Shown here: one piece after another, positions 43,715-52,969 of the stretch
Numbering within the stretch: position 1 is the stretch's first letter
How the letters are laid out: every line of letters starts with the position of its first letter
From: Gemmobacter fulvus
Lineage (GTDB): Bacteria > Pseudomonadota > Alphaproteobacteria > Rhodobacterales > Rhodobacteraceae
Length of the DNA stretch: 64,000 bases
Direction: 5' to 3'
NCBI RefSeq assembly: GCF_018798885.1
Contig: NZ_CP076361.1
Span: forward strand, 1,302,001 to 1,366,000
Notes under the pieces: generated by a model
What the model was told of the DNA's origin: nothing
Databases searched by the model: none
What the model saw: only the letters and a program-made list of their open reading frames with translations
Made by a program: the position numbers and the translations under genes

Positions 43715-45081
43715 CGCCGCCCCCTGACCGCGCCCCATGGGCCAACGGCCTGCACAAGATCATGCGCGGGCCTTGGCCCGTCGCGCAGTTCCGGTCTGTG
43801 GGTTTCGTCCATGGCAGGCTCCGGTCCGAACAGGGCCTCGCGCGCGCCCTGCCGGTCCACCATATACTCCCGCTCCAGAAAATCCGCGACATATTGGCGT
43901 TTGCGCTCTGACCAGCGGGCATAGCTGGCGTAAAACAGCTCTTTATGCGTGATATACATCTGCCGCACATCCAGCGGCGCCAGCTCTGCCAGCAGCATGT
44001 TCACCAGATCGCGGTCCTTGCCCGCCCGCGCCCGCAGCGTGTAAAAATACGCCGGATGTTCCGAGGTGATGCGCGGCCATTCGCCCGCCCCTTCCACCCA
44101 GCGCAGCAGGGCGGCAAGGCCCAGAAATTCCTCCGGCAGCCCTGCGCCCAGCCGGTGCGCAATCTTGCGCAGGTCGCTGCGCGTGGCCGAGCCGAGATCA
44201 AGGTTCAGCGCATCCGCCGCATCGACCAGAATGAAATCCATCTTCTGCCGCAGGATCGCCGCCACATCGGTGCCGCGCGCCTGCACGATGGGTTCCGCCA
44301 ACTCGTTGCGCTCCAGCCAGTCGGCGATTTCGTTGCGGTCGCGCAGGTCCATCACCGGCGCAACCGGCACCGCCCCGAGGCTCTGTTTCGGCAGCGTGGC
44401 AATCACCCCCGGATAGCGCAACGCCCGAAAGATGTAGATGCCGCCAAAATGCGAGGTCCAGAAATTCGGCTGTTCGAACCCCATGGCGGGCAAGGCAATC
44501 GGCACCCGCGTCACATCGCCGGTCTTTTTGGCAAGTCCGATCATCTCGGCAATCAGCAGATCATCGCGCCAGGCGTCCGGCTCGCGCCGGAAGCGGTCGA
44601 TCAGCCCGGCGAGTTTGGTGGCATCGCGCACATGCGCGCCGATCGTATCCGCCTCGACCGTGATCTTGCGGATGTCAAACAGCTTGGCCGGGGTCGAGAC
44701 CTCATAGACGCTGTTCGCCAGTTCCCCTGCAACCGCATCGCGGGCGGTCAGCGCAAACAGCTGTGCCTCGTTGGCGGTGATGAACTGCTCCAGAATCCCG
44801 CGCGAGGTAGAGAATTTGATATGCAGCAGCGGCGCAGTTTTCTGCGCCGTGGTCAGCAGGATGAACTGCCGGTTGCAGCCATTCGGGTTGAGATACAGAT
44901 CATCGCCCAGCTCATCCCCGACTTCCGGTGAATAACCGGAAATGTCGATGTGAAAATCACTGAGCGTGGTGGTCTTGCCCGTCAGATGTTGCAGCGCGCG
45001 GTTATAACGCTCCACCAGCGCGGGTGACGAGACCTCGATCAGATTGCCGAACATCAGGCCTTTGGTGATAAGGCGTTTCAC
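43711..45081 (-). CDS. DUF6638-like protein of the AAA operon
   Basis: 456 aa from GTG 45081, whose codon overlaps the AAA stop (GTGA). KGLMFGNLIEVSSPALVERY, TTLSDFHIDISGYSPEVGDELG and FWTSHFGGIYIFRALRYPGV are conserved blocks I recall as DUF6638. No signal peptide, membrane helix or catalytic signature. It ends with DVRQMYITHKELFYASYARW and an acidic tail. Its coupling with the ATPase makes it a likely adaptor or substrate protein. Confidence 0.78.
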   Translation of the reverse strand: MKRLITKGLMFGNLIEVSSPALVERYNRALQHLTGKTTTLSDFHIDISGYSPEVGDELGDDLYLNPNGCNRQFILLTTAQKTAPLLHIKFSTSRGILEQFITANEAQLFALTARDAVAGELANSVYEVSTPAKLFDIRKITVEADTIGAHVRDATKLAGLIDRFRREPDAWRDDLLIAEMIGLAKKTGDVTRVPIALPAMGFEQPNFWTSHFGGIYIFRALRYPGVIATLPKQSLGAVPVAPVMDLRDRNEIADWLERNELAEPIVQARGTDVAAILRQKMDFILVDAADALNLDLGSATRSDLRKIAHRLGAGLPEEFLGLAALLRWVEGAGEWPRITSEHPAYFYTLRARAGKDRDLVNMLLAELAPLDVRQMYITHKELFYASYARWSERKRQYVADFLEREYMVDRQGAREALFGPEPAMDETHRPELRDGPRPAHDLVQAVGPWGAVRGRR

Positions 45082-47003
45082 CCGCGCCCCTCCACAAACC
45101 GCCGCTTGGCCGCTTCCATCCGGCCCATATCGCGCACCATGCCTGCAATCGCCACTTCGTCCGATTTATCGGCATAGCGGAATTCGGAATCCGCATAGCG
45201 GTTGATTTCCTGCACCACCATATCCACGGTGATCGGCGTCATCAGGCTGCGGATCATCGCCAGCTTGTCATCATAGGGTTTGAACAGGAACAGGTCGGGC
45301 TGGTCCATCCACTCATCCGGCAGTTCGAAATCCATCGCGCGCACCTTCACCGCATCGGTGATGTTCTTGATCGCGCGCCCGGTAAAGCGGTCGTCGGCCT
45401 GCTGGATCGCCTTGAGATAGGCGCCGAGCTTCGCAATCGTATCCAGCGGACCAAGGTCGCGGGCGGTCTGATCCCAGACCTTCACCAGCCCCTCTTCCTG
45501 CGGGCGGGCGTGGCTTTCAAAGCTGGCCGCAACTGCGCGCTTGATTTCCTGCGCGGCAAAAAGATCGTGGTCTCCCAGCGGGATGGTGTGGTTCTTGCCC
45601 AGCAGCAGCGACAGGATGTCGATGTAATCCTCGCGGCTTTGCGGGCCATCCACCAGAAAGCGCGCGCCCGCCCTCTGGCGCAGCGCATCATCCACATTTT
45701 CCGGGAAGTTGGAGAACATGCCGAAGGTGCAATTGCCGCGCACCACGGTATTCGCCCCGGCAAAGGCCTCCATGAACACCGCCGTCACCTCTTGCTGCCC
45801 GGCGCTGGACTGGCGGTCGCCGCGTTTGCCGGCGATCTGGTCGATGTCGTCAATCGTGCCAAAGGCAATCACCGCCGGGTCGATGATATTGGTGATGAAG
45901 GCCTTGGCGTTCTGCCCCGATTTGCCCTGATAACTGTCAATCTGATCAATCGAGAAGTTCTGATAGCGGAAGGGATAACCCGCAGTCTGGCAATAGCCAT
46001 GCAGCAAACCCGCCATCATCTGGATCAGGGTGGTTTTGCCGGTGCCCGGCTTGCCATCGCCCATGAAGGTGAAGATGAAGCCGCCCAATTCGGCAAAGGG
46101 GTTCAGCTTCCGGTCAAAATCATAGGCCATCAGCATCTTGGCCAGCCGCATCGCCTGATATTTGGCGATGTGATTGCCGACCACCTCGGTCGGTTTCTTG
46201 AACTGCATGGTCAGGGTGCTGCCTTTGGCCGCGCGCGCCGGCGCAAAGCCCGACAGCGTCAGGCCATCCGCCTCGATCCGCCAGCTGGCCCCGGCATAGG
46301 GCGCTGTGGCGGGTGTGGTTTCGGCGCGGGCGGCGATGCGGATCATCAGCGCCTCGGCAAAGGCGGCGAGCGTGGCAATCAGGCGCGGCTCGTCGGTGGC
46401 ATGGCGCGCGATGTCCTGATCCAGTTCCCACAGCGCCCCTTGCAGGGCGAGCGGGGCGTTGTCGGTCAGGATTTCGTCCACCGTGCCGATCTCCACACTC
46501 GTCTCGCCCAGATGTGGGGCCAGCAGAAATGCGGTGGCATTGCCAAAGGCATGTAGCACGATCAGCGCCTCGGCCGCCAGCAGATCGGAAAATTCGGCCC
46601 GGCGCGGTTCGGGCAAACGCGCTTCGAGATTGGCCTTTTTCAGCTCGGCCAGCGCGGTGGCCTGTGCAAAACTTTCGCCCATCGCCAGCGCAATCGCCAG
46701 CGCGCGGCGCAGCGCCCCCATGGCCTGCGCCTGAAGCGGCGTCACCAGCCCGTCGCCCAGAGCGCCGATCCGCTCCATCAGCCGCACCCCGCCGGGCCGG
46801 GCGGTGGAGCGGGTGACAAGGCCGGGCGTGGTGGAGCGGAAACGCGGCCGGGTGCCGATGCCGGGCGAGGCTTCGGCCTGTGGCGCGGCACTGGCGGTGC
46901 CAAGGCGGGGCGCATGATCAAAGCCGGTCAACAGGCCCAGCGCCGCCGCGTAATGGCTGCGGATCGCCTCTTCCTTCAGTTCCATCGTGTCGCGTGTGGT
47001 CAT
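45078..47003 (-). CDS. AAA+ ATPase of the six-gene operon
   Basis: 641 aa. Residues 1-300 form a largely helical N-terminal region without a known domain. The AAA+ core has Walker A GDGKPGTGKT (315-324), Walker B IAFGTIDDID (379-388), a sensor-1-like MFSN and an arginine finger region DDALRQRAGARF (438-449), then a C-terminal lid with LGDHDLFAAQEIKRAVAASFES. The EVTAVFMEAFAGANTVVRG segment could form the pore or second-region-of-homology equivalent. Cytoplasmic. Abuts its upstream neighbour by two bases and overlaps the next gene by four. Confidence 0.88.
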   Translation of the reverse strand: MTTRDTMELKEEAIRSHYAAALGLLTGFDHAPRLGTASAAPQAEASPGIGTRPRFRSTTPGLVTRSTARPGGVRLMERIGALGDGLVTPLQAQAMGALRRALAIALAMGESFAQATALAELKKANLEARLPEPRRAEFSDLLAAEALIVLHAFGNATAFLLAPHLGETSVEIGTVDEILTDNAPLALQGALWELDQDIARHATDEPRLIATLAAFAEALMIRIAARAETTPATAPYAGASWRIEADGLTLSGFAPARAAKGSTLTMQFKKPTEVVGNHIAKYQAMRLAKMLMAYDFDRKLNPFAELGGFIFTFMGDGKPGTGKTTLIQMMAGLLHGYCQTAGYPFRYQNFSIDQIDSYQGKSGQNAKAFITNIIDPAVIAFGTIDDIDQIAGKRGDRQSSAGQQEVTAVFMEAFAGANTVVRGNCTFGMFSNFPENVDDALRQRAGARFLVDGPQSREDYIDILSLLLGKNHTIPLGDHDLFAAQEIKRAVAASFESHARPQEEGLVKVWDQTARDLGPLDTIAKLGAYLKAIQQADDRFTGRAIKNITDAVKVRAMDFELPDEWMDQPDLFLFKPYDDKLAMIRSLMTPITVDMVVQEINRYADSEFRYADKSDEVAIAGMVRDMGRMEAAKRRFVEGRG

Positions 47004-47005
47004 GG

Positions 47006-48151
47006 CTACCTCGCCGGAATCAGGCGCCCGCCCGCGCCTACAACAAATTTTCGCACCGAGGCAAAGCCGGGTGGGTCAAGTTCGGCCAGCGCCTGATAGG
47101 GGCGTTCGGGCAGAATGATCATCCGTTCGGTGCGGGTGGTGCCACTGTCGGCCCCGCCCACGGAGGCGAGTTGATAGATCTGCCGCTCCGCACTGGAAAA
47201 CCAGCCGTCCTTGACCTGCTCCACCCGGTCGGACACCAGATCTTCCACTGTCCAGACCAAGGCCCAATCCTCGCCCGCCGGGGCCTTGGCATTGGCCAGC
47301 ACCGCCGAGATCGGGCCGGATTGCAGCGTGTATTCATGCGAATACATCGGCCCCAGCGTGATGCGGCGCAGGCGTTTCGGGTGCAGATCGTCGAAATCGG
47401 TGTCAAACCCCTGCGCCACCGTCAGCAGTTTCAACCCGGCAAGGCTCTGCGCCATCAGATGCGCCTGCGCCTGTGGCCAGCGGTTCGCATCATTGGGCAA
47501 GGGACGTTTGCCGCTGTCCTCCAGCTCCAGCAGATAGACAATCGGCAGATTGGCCTGCGTGTCATAGACCGCCCAATGCACCAGATAACGACGGCGGGTG
47601 CCCGCATCCGCGATCCATTGCGCATCGGGATCGTTGCGCGCCCAGAACAGCCCGCCCGCCTGCAAGGCCTGATAATAGAGCCGCTGCGACAGCGCGAATT
47701 GCAATTTGCCCGGAATGGTCAGATCACCCACGATCTGCCGCACCATGCGGTCTTTCAGCTCGGTTTCCGAGGCCATGCCCGCCAGATGTTTGTCGGCCTG
47801 CTGCGCATCCACCGCCATCACCATCAGCTCTTGCGCGATGGGAAAGCCGCTTTCGTGCCGGTCAAAGGTCGGCTGTCCGGGCAAAGGCCCCTCCACCCGG
47901 CCGGTCATCAGGTATTTGTAGCTGAGCGCGCGAAACGTGGCCGACAGCCGGGTGACATAAGACCCCAGCACCCGCGCCTCCAGCCGCGACAGCCGCCCCT
48001 CGACCTCGAATTCCGCGGCAACCCGCGCCAGATGGCCGGTGATCCGGTCGAACTTGGCGAAATAGCGCCGCGCGATGAAGCTGTCCGACAGCGGCGCGTG
48101 GTCATTCACCAGCGCCTGCTTCACCCCATCCGCATTGTCCGGCCCGGCCAC
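47006..48151 (-). CDS. Uncharacterised protein of the AAA operon
   Basis: 381 aa from GTG 48151, which directly follows the TAA of the preceding gene (TAAGTG). Residues about 25-200 look helical; the C-terminal half is beta-rich (YLVHWAVYDTQANLPIVYLLELEDS, RITLGPMYSHEYTLQSGPISAVL). The tight HFSPLSDS-type N-terminal region has no recognised motif, and no signal peptide is seen. It always seems to need its ATPase neighbour, judging from spacing only. Function unknown. Confidence 0.75.
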   Translation of the reverse strand: MAGPDNADGVKQALVNDHAPLSDSFIARRYFAKFDRITGHLARVAAEFEVEGRLSRLEARVLGSYVTRLSATFRALSYKYLMTGRVEGPLPGQPTFDRHESGFPIAQELMVMAVDAQQADKHLAGMASETELKDRMVRQIVGDLTIPGKLQFALSQRLYYQALQAGGLFWARNDPDAQWIADAGTRRRYLVHWAVYDTQANLPIVYLLELEDSGKRPLPNDANRWPQAQAHLMAQSLAGLKLLTVAQGFDTDFDDLHPKRLRRITLGPMYSHEYTLQSGPISAVLANAKAPAGEDWALVWTVEDLVSDRVEQVKDGWFSSAERQIYQLASVGGADSGTTRTERMIILPERPYQALAELDPPGFASVRKFVVGAGGRLIPAR

Positions 48152-49225
48152 TTATGCCCCATACTGGTTCTTGTCGTGTTTCTCGACGATGGTGGCAAAG
48201 CGGCGGGCAAAGCGTTCATCGGCCTTGGCCTTGGCCTCCAGAATCTGGCGGGCAAAGACCATGTGGCCTTCGTGCGCCTCCAGCATATCGGCCATCTTGT
48301 CATTGGTTGCGGCCCCGATGGCGGCCATGGCGGCCTGCGCCTCCTGATCGGTTTTCACGCCGATTTCGTTGATCCGGTGCGCCACATCCTGCTGCTGCGC
48401 GGTTTTCAGGCTGGAGGTCAGCGCATCATACAGCACCACACGCTGCTTGGTGTCGGTTTGCAGCTTGTTGATCAGCACCATCTGGGTCGCCGCCTGATTT
48501 TGCAGACTGTCGACCCAGGTCTTGCCCTTTTCGATATACCGCTCCAGCGTCTGGCTTTTCGCCAGTTTGACCTGCTCATCCTGCACCAGCGCATTATAGC
48601 GCGTGTTCAAATTGGCCAGTTCGGTTTCAAGCTTGGTGCGGGCGGCGGCGTCCTGTTCCACCGCGATCTTGTTTTCCAACTCGATCACTTTCGGATCCAG
48701 CGCGATGATCTCGGCGCGCACGGATTCCAGCGCGGCAACCGTGGCCTCGCGTTCATCCAGCGTCGAGACCAGATTGGTTTCGACCTTGGTTTTCTGCGTG
48801 TTCAACAGATCAAGCTGGCTTTGCAGCAGCTTGACGATCACATCGGACTTGGCAATCAGATCCTGCAACTTGTCGTCGATCGAAGCGCCGCGCAGCCGTT
48901 CCTGCCGCATCGATTCCGATTTGGCCGAGGAAAAGAAGCCGATCACGCTTTCCATCGTGGTTTTTGACCGAAGCTCGTTGAAATCCTCGGTAAATCCCGC
49001 CGTCACATCATCCAGACCCATGATGAGTTCGGCGATATTCGCATTCATCAGATCGGTGTGTTTGTGCACATCTTCCAAAGTGGCATTTTCAATGTCGATG
49101 GCGGTTTCGCCTGCCGCGATCTTTTCGCGCGCCGTCTCGATCCGGTTGGTCACCGCCGAAATGCGCGCCTGCGCCTCGGCCACCTGTTTCTGGCTTTCGG
49201 CAATCTGGGTTTCAAAGTCGGACAT
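48152..49225 (-). CDS. Long coiled-coil protein, first gene of the AAA operon
   Basis: 357 aa, almost entirely predicted helix. Heptad-like regions: about 1-45 (ETQIAESQKQVAEAQARISA), about 120-240 (LQSQLDLLNTQKTKVETNL, ELANLNTRYNALVQDEQ) and about 290-345. No signal peptide, transmembrane helix or cysteine pair. A linker (FFSSAKSESMRQERLRG) separates the first and second helical regions. Its layout recalls helical partners of AAA+ proteins (TelA-like or ESCRT-III-like), but I see no sequence motif proving that. A GGGGGA site precedes the ATG. Confidence 0.78.
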   Translation of the reverse strand: MSDFETQIAESQKQVAEAQARISAVTNRIETAREKIAAGETAIDIENATLEDVHKHTDLMNANIAELIMGLDDVTAGFTEDFNELRSKTTMESVIGFFSSAKSESMRQERLRGASIDDKLQDLIAKSDVIVKLLQSQLDLLNTQKTKVETNLVSTLDEREATVAALESVRAEIIALDPKVIELENKIAVEQDAAARTKLETELANLNTRYNALVQDEQVKLAKSQTLERYIEKGKTWVDSLQNQAATQMVLINKLQTDTKQRVVLYDALTSSLKTAQQQDVAHRINEIGVKTDQEAQAAMAAIGAATNDKMADMLEAHEGHMVFARQILEAKAKADERFARRFATIVEKHDKNQYGA

Positions 49226-49392
49226 TGCTTCCCCCGAAGTAAATTCTATTCACATATGTGCGCGGTATTGGCATCGTGCCAGTGCGCCAACCGAAAAAAA
49301 GCGCGCCTCTGCCGCGCCGGATGGGGCAAGCCTGCGACGGTCGCGCCGAAAATGCAATTTCATTCTGGGGGCGGTGACGTTAGGCTTGCGGC

Positions 49393-50685
49393 ATGGACAT
49401 CACCGCCCGTCTGACCGCCGAAATCCGCGCCCGCCGCGACAGCCTGATCGCGCTGACGCAAGACCTGATCCGCATCCCGACGCTGAACCCGCCGGGGCTG
49501 AACTACCGCGAGATCTGCGACTATCTGGCAGATCGCCTGTCGGCGCAGGGCTTTGTCGTGGCGCTGGTCCGGGCCGAAGGCGCGCCGGGCGACAGTGACG
49601 CTCATCCGCGCTGGAACATGGTGGCGCGGCGTGAGGGCACCGCCCCCGGCGACTGTGTGCATTTCAACAGCCACCATGATGTGGTCGAGGTCGGCCATGG
49701 CTGGACCCGCGCGCCGTTCGGTGGTGCGCTGGAGGATGGCCGCATCTATGGCCGTGGCGCCTGTGACATGAAGGGCGGGCTGGCCGCCTCGGTCATCGCG
49801 GCTGAGGCGTTTCTGGCCAGCTGCCCCGAATTTTCCGGTGCCATCGAGATCAGCGCCACGGCGGATGAAGAATCGGGCGGTTTTGGCGGCGTTGCCTATC
49901 TGGCGCAGCAGGGCTGGTTCGACCCCGACCGGGTGCAGCATGTCATTATCCCCGAACCGCTGCACAAGGACCGCATCTGCCTTGGCCATCGCGGCGTCTG
50001 GTGGGCCGAGGTGGAAACCAAGGGCCGCATTGCGCATGGGTCGATGCCCTTTCTGGGCGACAGCGCCATCCGCCACATGGGCGCGGTGCTGGCCGAAATC
50101 GAGGACAGGCTTTACCCGCATCTCGCCACCAAACGCACCGCCATGCCAGTGGTGCCCGAGGGCGCGCGGCAATCGACGCTGAACATCAATTCGATCCATG
50201 GCGGCGAGCCGGAGCCGGAACCGGGCTATACCGGCCTGCCCGCCCCCTGCGTGGCAGACCGCTGCCGGATCATTCTGGACCGGCGTTATCTGATCGAAGA
50301 GGATATTGCCGAGGTGAAGGCCGAAGTCACCGGCCTGCTCGACGGGCTGAAGGCCCAGCGCGCGGGCTTTGACTATGCCATTCGCGATCTGTTCGAGGTG
50401 CAGCCGACAATGACCGCACAGGATGCGCCGATTGTCCGCTCTACCGCTGCGGCCATCGAGCGGGTGCTGGGACAAGTGGCGGATTTTGTGGTCTCGCCCG
50501 GCACTTATGACCAGAAGCATATCGACCGGATCGGGCGGTTGAAGAACTGCATCGCCTATGGTCCTGGCCTGCTGCATCTGGCGCATCAGCCCGATGAATG
50601 GGTGGGGGTGCAGGATATGGAAGACAGCGCCCTGGTGATGGCGCTGGTCCTGGCCGATCTGTTGCCGCCGGTCGCTGCCCGCTAG
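49393..50685 (+). CDS. M20-family peptidase (ArgE/DapE type)
   Basis: 430 aa. Zinc ligands in FNSHHDVV and GRGACDMKGG, catalytic and bridging acids in ATADEESGG, and IIPEPLHKDRICLGHRG and GRIAHGSMPFLGDSA in the dimerisation/substrate regions. The class removes acyl groups from amino acids (acetylornithine or succinyl-diaminopimelate); substrate undecided. It is divergent from the AAA operon over a 167-base region with the perfect 10-bp palindrome CACATATGTG (49251-49260). Confidence 0.9.
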   Translation: MDITARLTAEIRARRDSLIALTQDLIRIPTLNPPGLNYREICDYLADRLSAQGFVVALVRAEGAPGDSDAHPRWNMVARREGTAPGDCVHFNSHHDVVEVGHGWTRAPFGGALEDGRIYGRGACDMKGGLAASVIAAEAFLASCPEFSGAIEISATADEESGGFGGVAYLAQQGWFDPDRVQHVIIPEPLHKDRICLGHRGVWWAEVETKGRIAHGSMPFLGDSAIRHMGAVLAEIEDRLYPHLATKRTAMPVVPEGARQSTLNINSIHGGEPEPEPGYTGLPAPCVADRCRIILDRRYLIEEDIAEVKAEVTGLLDGLKAQRAGFDYAIRDLFEVQPTMTAQDAPIVRSTAAAIERVLGQVADFVVSPGTYDQKHIDRIGRLKNCIAYGPGLLHLAHQPDEWVGVQDMEDSALVMALVLADLLPPVAAR

Positions 50686-50697
50686 GCGCGCCGCGGA

Positions 50698-51534
50698 TCA
50701 GACCGGGATATTGTCGATCAGGCGCACGCCACCGATCCAGGCCGCCACCAGCAGCCTCGCCGGGGCGTCAAGCCGGGCCATCGGCTCCAGCAGCGCTGCG
50801 GACCGCAGGTCGAGATATTCGACCTCGGTGAAGCCCGCCGCGCGCAGATCGGCGCGGGCCGTCTCCAGCACCGTCGCCACATCGCCGCTGTCGCGGATCG
50901 CGGTCGCCGCGCGGGTCAGGATGCGGTGCAGCGCCGGGGCCTGCGCCCGCGACAGCGGATCCAGCCGCACATTGCGCGAGGACATGGCCAGCCCGTCCTG
51001 TTCGCGGATGGTATCGCAGCCGACTACCTCGATGGGGATGTTCAGATCCGCGACCATGCGCTTGACCACCTGCAATTGCTGCCAGTCCTTCTGGCCGAAA
51101 TAGGCGCGGTCGGCCTGCGTCATGCCGAACAGCTTGGCCACAACCGTGGCCACGCCTTCAAAATGGCCGGGGCGCATGGTGCCCTCCAGCGGCTCGCTGA
51201 TCCCGGCCACGGTGATGCTGGTGGCAAAGCTTTTGGGATAGACCTCATCCGGGGTGGGGGCAAAGATGATGTCCACGCCCTCGCGCGCCAGCAGGGCGGC
51301 ATCGCTGTCCTCGGTACGCGGGTATTTGGTCAGATCATCCGGGTTGTTGAACTGCATCGGGTTCACAAAGATGGTGACGATCACCCGGTCGCAGCCCCGC
51401 TGGGCCGCGCGCACAAGGCTCATATGCCCTTCATGCAGCGCGCCCATGGTCGGCACGACACCCACCTGTTTGCCATCCGCCTTCCAGCCGCGCACCCGCG
51501 TGCGCAATTCGGCCACCGTCCTGAGGATCTGCAT
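50698..51534 (-). CDS. panC: Pantoate-beta-alanine ligase
   Basis: 278 aa. [19 protein letters not shown] (HIGH-like nucleotide motif), [19 protein letters not shown] and [20 protein letters not shown] are diagnostic. Joins pantoate and beta-alanine to make pantothenate for coenzyme A. Its ATG shares a base with the panB stop (TGATG). Confidence 0.97.
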   Translation of the reverse strand: MQILRTVAELRTRVRGWKADGKQVGVVPTMGALHEGHMSLVRAAQRGCDRVIVTIFVNPMQFNNPDDLTKYPRTEDSDAALLAREGVDIIFAPTPDEVYPKSFATSITVAGISEPLEGTMRPGHFEGVATVVAKLFGMTQADRAYFGQKDWQQLQVVKRMVADLNIPIEVVGCDTIREQDGLAMSSRNVRLDPLSRAQAPALHRILTRAATAIRDSGDVATVLETARADLRAAGFTEVEYLDLRSAALLEPMARLDAPARLLVAAWIGGVRLIDNIPV

Positions 51535-52373
51535 CAGCTTTTCGGCCCCTTCGTGGGCAAGACATCGGCAAAGGCATGTTCCGGTGCCGGGAAGGCGCGG
51601 CTGCGCACCTCGGCGGCATAGGCAGCAATCGCCTCATCCGCCGCGCGGCCCAGCTCGCCATAGCGTTTCACGAATTTCGGGCGGAATTCGGTGAACAGGC
51701 CCAGCATGTCATCCACCACAAGGATCTGGCCATCGCAGCGCAGCCCCGCGCCAATGCCGATCGTCGGGATCGACAGGCGCTGCGTGATGCGCGACGCAAG
51801 TCCTTCGGGCACCTTTTCCAGCACCACCGAAAACGCGCCTGCCGCCTGCACCGCTTCGGCATCGGCCATCACGCTGTCGGCCTCTCCATCGCGGCCCACC
51901 ACCTTGTAGCCGCCGAGCGTGTTCACCGATTGCGGCGTCAGCCCGATATGCGCCATCACCGGCACACCGCGTTTGGTCAGGAAGGCAATCGTCTCGGCCA
52001 TATGCGCGCCGCCCTCCAGCTTGACCGCCGGGGCGCCGCTTTCGGCCATCAGCCGGGCCGCATTGCGATAGGCCTGTGCCGGGCCTTCCTCGTAAGATCC
52101 GAACGGCATGTCGATCACCGGCATGGACTTCTGACAGCCCCGCACCACCGCGCGGCCATGCAGGATCATCATCTCCATCGTGACGCCCAGCGTCGAAGGC
52201 ATGCCGTGCAGCACCATCCCGACGGAATCGCCGACAAGCGCGATGTCGCAATGGGCATCCACGATCCGGGCGACGGGTGTGGTATAGGCGGTCAGGCAAA
52301 CGATGGGGGTGCCGCCCTTGCGCGCCAGAATATCGGCGGGCAATACGGACCGGACAGGGCTGGATGCGCTCAT
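51534..52373 (-). CDS. panB: 3-methyl-2-oxobutanoate hydroxymethyltransferase
   Basis: 279 aa from ATG 52373. [53 protein letters not shown] and [21 protein letters not shown] are the PanB signature. It adds a hydroxymethyl group from methylene-THF to ketoisovalerate, giving ketopantoate. First of the panB-panC pair. Confidence 0.97.
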   Translation of the reverse strand: MSASSPVRSVLPADILARKGGTPIVCLTAYTTPVARIVDAHCDIALVGDSVGMVLHGMPSTLGVTMEMMILHGRAVVRGCQKSMPVIDMPFGSYEEGPAQAYRNAARLMAESGAPAVKLEGGAHMAETIAFLTKRGVPVMAHIGLTPQSVNTLGGYKVVGRDGEADSVMADAEAVQAAGAFSVVLEKVPEGLASRITQRLSIPTIGIGAGLRCDGQILVVDDMLGLFTEFRPKFVKRYGELGRAADEAIAAYAAEVRSRAFPAPEHAFADVLPTKGPKS

Positions 52374-52550
52374 GTCGCTCTTGCTCTCCCTCAAGAGGAA
52401 TGGTTGGCCCTGTATAACGGCGGCCACCTTGCCGCACCAGCGAAACTTGACCGCCGCGCCGCAGCGGAAAACCGGCGGCGAAACGGGCTTGACCGCGCGC
52501 GCCACGTTGCGGCGAATGGGGTAGCCACACGTTTACAACAGGATCAAAGC

Positions 52551-52892
52551 ATGCGCCTTCTGCACCGTATCGACCGCAGCACCACCCCCGCCGAGGAGGC
52601 CCGCCCCGACCCCGCACTGGTGCTGGCGGGCGATCCTGTCCACACCACCTGGAACATGGAGGACCGGGACGGGCTCTATTGCGGCATATGGCAATCGACG
52701 CCCGGCAAGTGGAAGGTCAGCTACGCGGAATGGGAATATGTCCATATCCACGCAGGCGTCTCGATCCTGACCGATACGGCGGGGGTCGCCACCACGCTGA
52801 AGGCGGGTGACAGCTGGATCATCCGCCCCGGATTTGCGGGCACCTGGGAAGTGGTGGAAACCACGCTGAAGGACTACGTCATTCTGAACTGA
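52551..52892 (+). CDS. Cupin-domain protein (DUF861-like)
   Basis: 113 aa from ATG 52551. A single small beta-barrel: CGIWQSTPGKWKVSYAEWEYVHIHAGVS and AGDSWIIRPGFAGTWEV. The EYVHIHAG and WIIRPG motifs fit the ureidoglycine-aminohydrolase-like cupins (PF05899). Function unknown. Lies head-to-head with panB over 177 bases. Confidence 0.85.
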   Translation: MRLLHRIDRSTTPAEEARPDPALVLAGDPVHTTWNMEDRDGLYCGIWQSTPGKWKVSYAEWEYVHIHAGVSILTDTAGVATTLKAGDSWIIRPGFAGTWEVVETTLKDYVILN

Positions 52893-52914
52893 CGGATCAC
52901 AGCCCCACCAATGC

Positions 52915-52945
52915 AAAACGGCCCCGGATCATCCGGGGCCGTTTT
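52915..52945. terminator. Bidirectional terminator between cupin and L,D-transpeptidase genes
   Basis: AAAACGGCCCCGGAT and ATCCGGGGCCGTTTT pair perfectly over 15 bases around one central base. Flanking A/T runs serve both strands. Confidence 0.9.
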
Positions 52946-52969
52946 TGGATCTGACAACAGGCACGCGGC

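Noticed and set aside
46880-48967. 695-codon open frame on plus across the AAA operon
   Set aside because: Runs across two intact minus-strand genes and has no recognisable protein.
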